In this document: positions 57,913 to 64,000 of the stretch, piece by piece | How positions within the stretch are numbered: the stretch's first letter is position 1 | How the letters are laid out: each line of letters opens with the position of its first letter | DNA from: Butyriboletus loyo | Lineage: Eukaryota > Basidiomycota > Agaricomycetes > Boletales > Boletaceae | Length of the DNA: 64,000 bases | Direction: 5' to 3' | Assembly (NCBI GenBank): GCA_038093515.1 | Contig: JBBPSI010000032.1 | Span: 62,001-126,000, forward strand | The notes under the pieces: generated by a model | Database searches by the model: none | What the model saw: only the letters and a program-made list of their open reading frames with translations | Told to the model about the DNA's origin: nothing | Position numbers and translations under genes: made by a program

Positions 57913-59633
57913 ATGTTTACAGGCATACATATCGACCCGGCGGGCCAGCAGTTGATTAACTATGTATCTAGTATGTCCAGTCATAATGGGTGGTTGACTG
58001 ATCTCACGAATCCCGCTAGTTGCGATGGTCACTACAGTTGCATATGACTACGGTGCGTCACGGAATCATGTCCACTGATACCCTAATAACATCGACACCA
58101 TCAGTCCTTACGCTTTCGGCCGAGGTATTTTTGTTGTATTTTTCGTCGCTCTATGCAAGAACTGACCGGTCGCTACTTTGTACTAGATAGAATATATCTG
58201 GGTAAGTCTGCATTTTATAGACAAATGATGCGGTATTGACAAAATTACAGAAAAGACGATGGACCTGGGTCTCTACTATGTTCCTTCTCGTATGTATCAA
58301 GCCTCATTGGTCGTGCTTGTAGCTTAGGTCTCTCAATCTAGGTCCGTTACGGGGGCTTGATTTCAATTGTGTACGACATCCCTTTTGACGATGACTGTCT
58401 TGCATTAACTGTAATCTATTAATCAAGTCTTATGTCACTAGGTATGTTCAGTTCTCCGAACTGCGGCTGATTACGGCTGAATATACTGTATTTCAAGCTA
58501 TGACTACTTTCATACCTGGTCCTTTATGGGTGAGATTATCCCTAGCTTATTTCTTGTTAATTCTCAGCTGAATGAATATCATGTATGCAACCTTAGATGT
58601 ATGTGCTTTGTTTTCTCTCTCTGGATCACGAATAATTGATATCAATTGGTTAGCTGTAAGTGTTTCAGAAATTCCTTGACATCACCATATTCAAACCTAT
58701 GTTTTCATTGGAAAGGCAGGATATTTTTTCAATTGCCATCTTGGATGCTCATTATTTTCATCGATGCTACTGACTGTAAGTTGTCTGCTTGTTCCGTAAT
58801 AATTCACAGAACTTCATTGCAGTGGTGATGATCTTTCGAGTCTATGCATTGTGCAACCAATCAAGAGCAACTCTTAATGTCCTTCTGTTCATTTATGTTG
58901 TGCAGGTTGTTGTCAGTATTGCTGCTGGTATCACATTTTCCATACCTGGAGCTGTTATAGGTATGTCCAACTGTTTTGTTTGATACATGAATTAGAGGCA
59001 GATCTAAACATATTTCTGTTATGATGCTTGTTCCATAGTGATGATCCCTCCAGCACCTTATCGATCAGTTTGCATAATACACTCTCATTCATGGATTAGG
59101 AATTTGGACAGATATTCCTTCATTCCTGTGATTGTTCTACAGGGTTTGATGTGCATAATTGGCATCATTCAATCCTTCAAACAAGCACTCCAACAATATA
59201 ATGGGACAGGAAGATGGCAGCTCAACCAGTACATCAACCTCCTTGTCAAGCAAGGCACTCTTTACTTCTTGATGTGTGTATTCACATTACTTTGTGTATA
59301 GATGAAATTAATGGGTACTTGAATAACAGTAATTTTTTCCGTGCAATACTTGTCCAGCACCTCTTCATCATAACTATGGCACAGGCAGTCAACACCATTC
59401 TGAGCAGTGTTACAAATATCCTTCCCTTCATACTGAACCCCAGGTTTATCCTTGGTATAAGGGAACTATATGGTCAAACTGTTCATGGCCAGGGCATTGA
59501 CACTGGATTTTACATTCTATCAGGCCATGGTGCAGGCACACTCACAAACATTGGGACTGGGCTTCACTTTGCAGATCCAGGGTTGGAGGGGGGGTCAGAA
59601 GAAGTTGAAGAAATCCCTATGAATGAGCAATGA
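57913..59633 (+). CDS. DUF6533-like multi-membrane protein, copy C
   Basis: Start at 57913 (MFTGIHIDPAGQQLINYVS). The exon plan and splice sites are as in copy B: IAYDY / VLTLSAE / IEYIW / KRRWTWVSTMFLL / VRYGG. Later exons: RVYALCNQSRATLNVLLFIY, VVQVVVSIAAGITFSIPGAV, YSFIPVIVLQGLMCIIGIIQ, QYINLLVKQGTLYFLM, IITMAQAVNTILSSVTNILP, NPRFILGIRELYGQTVHGQG, ending EEIPMNEQ-stop at 59633. Changes from copy B are mostly conservative (VGIATGIIFAIPGAD to VSIAAGITFSIPGAV), which suggests both could still be functional. Function unknown. Confidence 0.75.
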
Positions 59634-59691
59634 ACAAAGGTTTGTTGAACTGGTATGAATGTTGAGTGAGTTTTAGCAAATGAAATGTGGG

Positions 59692-60264
59692 TCAAAACTC
59701 ACCTGATGTCAGATTTGTGGCGTCGAGTACACTTATCTTGATATCCAATATCTTTTCTACCACACTGTCTGCCTGTTCAATGATAAATGTCCCCTCGACT
59801 TTCCAGGGAAAAGGGAGGGAAGGAATCGGGACTGAAATGAATTGTATCAACAGGAAAATTTGTATACCGCCCGCAAGGGATTTTACCAATGATCACATGG
59901 ACCTCAGAGGCTGGGACATTTGAGCGATGCAGATAACGATGAGGTTTTAAATATCAATGATCTGTTGTGTGGTATTGTCAGAGAAGATATCGAGGTATGA
60001 AGTTGTGCAGCAAAACCATATATGCTCTCTAGGCGTAGTCGGGTAGGATAATTTCGTGTAGAACAGAATACGGTTTCCATGGAGATTAGAACTAAGAACG
60101 CGGAAGTTGCCCCAGTGACGAGCAGCCCACAGATAATGTATACTCATTGCAATCGTAACGGATAGCAGTAGTGTCCGCGACTACAAACTTGATAAGAATA
60201 AACCACCAATGATGTTCCATGATCATACCGGGCGCGTAGTCATTAAGCTGGAGAGCTGACATTA
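59692..60264 (-). pseudogene. Minus-strand DUF6533-like relic in unit 2
   Basis: Better preserved than its unit 1 twin. MSALQLNDYAP at 60264 is spliced (GTATGA...TTGTAG) to VADTTAIRYDCN, then VLISMETVF and RLRLESIYGF-like sequence with stops in other frames. The end is VEGTFIIEQADSVVEKILDI KISVLDATNLTSGEF-stop at 59692. The central membrane helices are missing, so it is likely truncated. Convergent with copy C. Confidence 0.45.
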
Positions 60265-60892
60265 TGGACCGCAAAGACGTGAGGGCTAAAGGCGGTCGAG
60301 GTAGCAGGATCGACAATCCGTTCGGCTTGCCGCCATCGTACATCGTGCTTTGCAGGACTGCGAGGGTCACAGTTGTGGACGTCTTGGCAGGTTGAACAAT
60401 CAGAGAGTGACTAAGGAACACTCCACGGGTACGATACGGAGTGAAGCATGATGCAAGCACGGTCTGTAGCAGTTGTCCCGTGAGGATCAACGACCTATAT
60501 CCGAATATCGCATGCGTCGTAAGAACGGATGACGCTGTTGTACCGAGGCCGACTCGTCTCTGCCACCAACTTACTTCTTCTTGCTGTAACGAATCCTTGT
60601 TGAGCTACTGACCTGCGGGAATCGCAGTGCCACGTTGAGCGCACTCCTGCCGTTCAGTCGATCAAGCGCCATCCTGGTAGCATCGTTCATTCTCGCGGAC
60701 CGGGTCGTTTGCCCAATTTTGGATTGAGCTTCAAGGGCTTCAGGTCATCTGCCAACACCGCTTACTTTCCTTTGGTATCCACACCTAAGGTGGCATGAGA
60801 CGGAGAGAGTTCGAGTAGCGTGCTTTGACTCACACCGTCGACTTCAATGAATTGATGTTGATCTCGTCAAGCCTCGTTGAATGACCACGAGT

Positions 60893-61221
60893 ACGACTCC
60901 CAGAAAAGAGTCACGACCAAGGTCATTGGCCATATCGGACCGCTGGAGAATGCAACATAATATTTGTATGTTCATCGTTGGTTATGTCGACGTCAATGTC
61001 ATTCGCTTGTCGGGATTTGTTTCGTCTTGATGGGCCGAGAACTGTACAGCTCTTATCTGATATCTCACGGACCCGTCTGGCTCTGAACCTTCTCTCTCAC
61101 ACGAGACATACAGAATCACGACCACTACAAGGCTGGAGCACACACGGGCAAGAATACAAAAAGGCTAGGAGGTAGGTGTATGACAAAAGAACAGTTTTCT
61201 AACCATTTTTTTCACCTGTTG
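60893..61221. other. Right flank of the tandem duplication
   Basis: About 330 bases after the second unit; no coding or repeat signal recognised. Confidence 0.5.
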
Positions 61222-61761
61222 TCACCATCCATGGGGCATGGGTGGCCAGGTGTATACAAACTCTGGCTCCTCGGTATCGGGCACCGGGCACTGCGACGGG
61301 CCTTGTTGGCACTCAACCTGTGCTCTCGCCTGGATCTCCGCGAACTCGACGTCGTCCTGTTCCGTGATCGCCACGTTCTTCCAGGACTTCTTATCTTGTG
61401 TACAGAAGTCCTGGAAGTGCGAGGCGTTGACGGATTCGAGACGACGAGGGCGACGCGCGTGATAGCCCGGATAGGGTTCCAGTGCGTACGTCTCGGGACG
61501 AACGACGGTACCGTCCTTGGCGAACGAAAAGACGTGTGGCCCGGGCATCCAGACAGGGTTGAAGTGAGTGTCCAGATAGAAATCGTTGGTCAACGCGGGC
61601 TGCGTATGCCTCTCGTTAGTCCTGGACTGTTTCGAGCGGACTGGATACGTACCGGTCTCAAGGGGAGATGGTCAGGTATGTCATTGTGTTTGTCTTGATG
61701 GTGTGACTTAGTGGGCATGGAAGTATGGCTGGTGACTGGGGTGGTAGCAGGGGAGTGCATC
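61222..61761 (-). CDS. Small orphan protein
   Basis: Start at 61761: MHSPATTPVTSHTSMPTKSH, then DKHNDIPDHLPLRP. A 53 nt GTACGT...CGCAG intron in phase 0 leads to PALTNDFYLDTHFNPVWMPG. Then SFAKDGTVVRPETYALEPYP, HARRPRRLESVNASHFQDFC and VECQQGPSQCPVPDTEEPEF, ending YTWPPMPHGW-stop at 61222. About 160 residues; no signal peptide, no membrane segment; several Cys and many Pro/aromatic residues. Codon use looks coding in the large exon. Family not recognised. Frames open upstream to 61859 but have no ATG. Confidence 0.55.
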
Positions 61762-63048
61762 GTGAACCCGTGGGACGAGGGTGATATAGGTGCGGTATAT
61801 AATGCGTGTTCATGCACGGAACGCGTCTGATGGATGATGTACTCGTCTGGAGACAGCAAGTGGCGGGCAAGTGGCGGGCAGAATGCGTAGGGTCGTGTTC
61901 ACTGGAAGCGGGACGGGTAAAGACGATACAGCCTGTGGTCCAACGATGGCCAAAACGGCACCTCTTTTATATCCTCATAATTCCAGAGGAGTGGTCCAAG
62001 TGGACGCATGACCCCCCTATTGTCCGTCCACGCATCAAAGCAATCGTGGATCACGGATCGCTCCATCAAAATAACAGGGCAGTGCTACTTGTCCTTCCCC
62101 GTAGGCGCTGATCCACGTGCAACAACATCGACGTTTGCCTTCGCTCGTGAACACCGCTCGGACCGTTCTCGTTCGATCTCCGTCCCGTGGTCTACGTTAT
62201 ACGCTGGCTTGAACGCTGAAGGTGCGCGTTGGTCTTCCCATCCAATCACGTCCGCTGTGGTGTTATTTGGCCACTACCACCACCACCACCGAATGTCAGG
62301 GGAGTCGTAACGTTTCCTTCGAATTGAAAGGCACTTTTGGGAAAGCGTGACATGATACAGACGCTTCCCCAGCCTTTCAAAAAAAAAAGAAACAAAGAAG
62401 CAACAACAATCATGAATGTACTTCAATTGGCGTCGGTGGTAAGCCAAGGTGAGTAGGGGGAGTTAGTTGCCCTGCGATGTAAGTACACCTCGCACAACAA
62501 GGTAAATGTTTTAGGTAGGACACCGTAACCTCAGGCACCCTGTAGAATGGTGCTTCTGCAAATGACCCACTCGAGCGAAGACACGACCTTTCGGAGATGT
62601 GACAGAACGGTTTTCGATGCCTTCAAAACCCATCTGAATCACTCTACGCAGTCACCAAAAAAAAGGAATGGTGAATGTCATCGTTATTTCCAATCCATGA
62701 CGATTTACGTTGTTTACTTGTACATCTAGATAAATGAGCGTGAGTAGTACTACAAAAATGCGTAGTCGTGTCGTGCAATATCGTTCGTCAAATGGATGAT
62801 GTAGATAGTAAACCAAGTGGGTTATGAAAAACAGAATAGGATGAATGATCGAAAGTACTCGTAACGAGCTCAATGTTTGCCGTCGGTACGTTGATGTTAT
62901 CCAAGAAATGAAAAAAGAAGGGATGAAAGAGATGCATTGTGCGTGTGCGTTCCATGAAATGAAAGGTATTAAATGAAGGGGAAAAAAGAGAGAGAAAATG
63001 CGATGGAGGATCAAAGAAAAAGAAAAGAAAACCTTTGTTCGTAGACGC
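61762..63048. other. Intergenic region upstream of the orphan gene and 3' of the ABC transporter
   Basis: About 1.3 kb with no supportable gene; ORFs such as minus 63170-62652 overlap the ABC transporter exon antisense or in another frame and have no motif. Confidence 0.45.
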
Positions 63049-64000
63049 TCAATCGCCGAGCCATTCGCCCCCACTCGCGAGCTTGGCAAACACCCCCCTG
63101 CGCTCCATGAGCTCCTCATACCGCCCTTCCTCTGCCACCCTCCCATCCTCAATGGCCACCACCCGGTCACACATCTGCATCACTTCTACCTTGTGCGTCA
63201 CCATCACCGTCGTCCGCCCGACCTTGGCACCCCGAATCGTCTCGATCACCGCCGCCTGATTCGTGCTGTCGAGCGCCGACGTACATTCGTCGAGGATGAG
63301 GATCTTCGAGGGGCGCGCGAGGGCGCGGGCTATCTGGAGACGTTGGGCTTGCCCACCCGAAATGAGCGCGGCGTTTTCGCCCACGAGGGTATCGTACCCC
63401 TGCGGGAGAGACGTCACGAAATCGTGCACGTTCGCAGCTCGCGCGGCACGCACGACGTCATCGTTTGTGAGTTCTCCAAAATGACCGTAGGCGATGTTCT
63501 CCCGGATCGTGCCGTCAAAGAGGTTGGGGGTTTGGCTCACGACCGCGATGTGATTGCGCAGATGGTGGACGTCTGTCCATCGTAGCTCGTGTGCGCCAAC
63601 AGAAATCGTTCCCGAAGTGGGCTCGTACAGTCTTTGTAGCAGCGCCGCCACCGTTGATTTGCCACATCCAGAAGCGCCGACGAGCGCGACGCACTCGCCC
63701 TCTGCGACCTTCATCGAGAAGTTCTTCAACACGGTCGCATCGGGTTTGGTTGGGTACGCAAAGGACACGTTCTGCAGTACGAGGTCCCCGGCGATCGGTG
63801 GGTGGAGTATACCTTGGGATTCGCTCGTCCCGTCGGTAGGAAGCGTCACGAAGTGGAAGAGATCGGCAGTCGCTTGGACGCTCTTGGCAATCTTTTGAGT
63901 AAATGCCATGAGCTGGCCGCCGATCGTGACAGTGAAGACGACGAGGTTGAGCGCTTGGACCATCCGGAGATAAGTGTAGGTGCCGTTGGCGACGAGGACC
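63049..64000 (-). CDS. ABC transporter, C-terminal nucleotide-binding domain (STE6/multidrug type), partial
   Basis: Open frame running off the right edge; stop at 63049 after GGEWLGD. The visible part is the end of the second membrane domain (LNLVVFTVTIGGQLMAFTQK IAKS) and a complete ATPase domain. It has an A-loop region LQNVSFAYPTKPD, Walker A VALVGASGCGKSTVAALLQR, Q-loop VSQTPNLFDG, signature ALISGGQAQRLQIARALARP (ISGGQ instead of LSGGQ), Walker B KILILDECTSALDST and H-loop TTVMVTHKVEVMQMCDRVVA. This is the ABCB class. By family it pumps lipopeptide pheromone or drugs across the plasma membrane. Whether it is the a-factor-type exporter Ste6 cannot be decided from this part. No intron in the visible 950 bases. 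Confidence 0.85.
   Translation of the reverse strand, partial: VLVANGTYTYLRMVQALNLVVFTVTIGGQLMAFTQKIAKSVQATADLFHFVTLPTDGTSESQGILHPPIAGDLVLQNVSFAYPTKPDATVLKNFSMKVAEGECVALVGASGCGKSTVAALLQRLYEPTSGTISVGAHELRWTDVHHLRNHIAVVSQTPNLFDGTIRENIAYGHFGELTNDDVVRAARAANVHDFVTSLPQGYDTLVGENAALISGGQAQRLQIARALARPSKILILDECTSALDSTNQAAVIETIRGAKVGRTTVMVTHKVEVMQMCDRVVAIEDGRVAEEGRYEELMERRGVFAKLASGGEWLGD

Larger units (their letters stand above)
57285..60892 (+). repeat. Segmental tandem duplication, unit 2
   Basis: 3608 bases aligned end to end with unit 1 and directly adjoining it. Sequence identity by eye is above 90% over long blocks, including introns. The main length difference is the ~115-base segment present only in unit 1. 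Confidence 0.88.

Noticed and set aside
57835..58047. ORF segment ending SSMSSHNGWLTDLTNPASCD and its twins at 54356 and 49060
   Set aside because: In all copies this lies between a good donor and acceptor and joining around it gives the DUF6533 signature, so it is intron.
47388..60892. Possibility that the repeats are a transposon
   Set aside because: No transposase, reverse transcriptase, integrase, terminal repeats or target-site duplications were seen; the units look like plain segmental duplication.
62652..63170. 172-codon minus-strand ORF
   Set aside because: It overlaps the end of the ABC transporter in another frame; the second half is low-complexity, hydrophobic by T-richness, with no family match.

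Overview
The window looks like nuclear DNA from a filamentous basidiomycete, most likely an Agaricomycete. The genes are broken by many short introns (about 45-65 nt, GT...AG, with CTAAY-like branch sites). The recognisable genes are fungal housekeeping orthologues, and the repeated multi-membrane family at 47-60 kb resembles the DUF6533 proteins expanded in mushroom-forming fungi. No bacterial operons, tRNAs, rRNAs, CRISPR arrays or intact transposons were seen. Exon boundaries were inferred by hand from reading frame, splice consensus and remembered family motifs, so single junctions may be wrong.

Left part (1-12.8 kb): an orphan WW-like/membrane gene (minus, off the left edge) is divergent from GPI11/PIG-F (GPI-anchor ethanolamine-phosphate transfer). 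A PHO13-type HAD phosphatase follows, then a decayed amino-acid permease pseudogene. Next are a transaldolase-like gene that appears to lack the catalytic lysine and a bZIP transcription factor. A 4.3 kb gene-free, simple-repeat-rich stretch follows (12.76-17.07 kb).

Middle (17-45.8 kb): a dense housekeeping block. It holds TOF1/Timeless (replication fork protection), a PBDC1/YPL225W homologue, a ZZZ3-like Myb/SANT protein, a large disordered coiled-coil protein, and ATG1 kinase (autophagy). It continues with SFM1 (SPOUT protein-arginine methyltransferase), an FAD monooxygenase, LCB1 (serine palmitoyltransferase subunit, sphingolipid synthesis), a WW-domain protein and a universal-stress-protein gene. 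A broken second copy of the 3' half of LCB1 lies just upstream of LCB1 in the opposite orientation. A small inverted-repeat ORF pair lies beside SFM1.

Right part (45.8-61 kb): an accessory region built of duplications. It has three full-length DUF6533-like membrane genes (one minus, two plus), several degenerate relatives, a ~0.6 kb inverted repeat, and a direct tandem duplication of ~3.7 kb (53562-57284 and 57285-60892). The window ends with a small orphan gene and the C-terminal nucleotide-binding domain of an ABC transporter (STE6/multidrug type) running off the right edge.

The genes do not form one pathway. The clearest candidates for new biology are the lysine-less transaldolase-like protein, the bZIP with an interrupted zipper, and the young tandem/inverted amplification of the DUF6533-like family.
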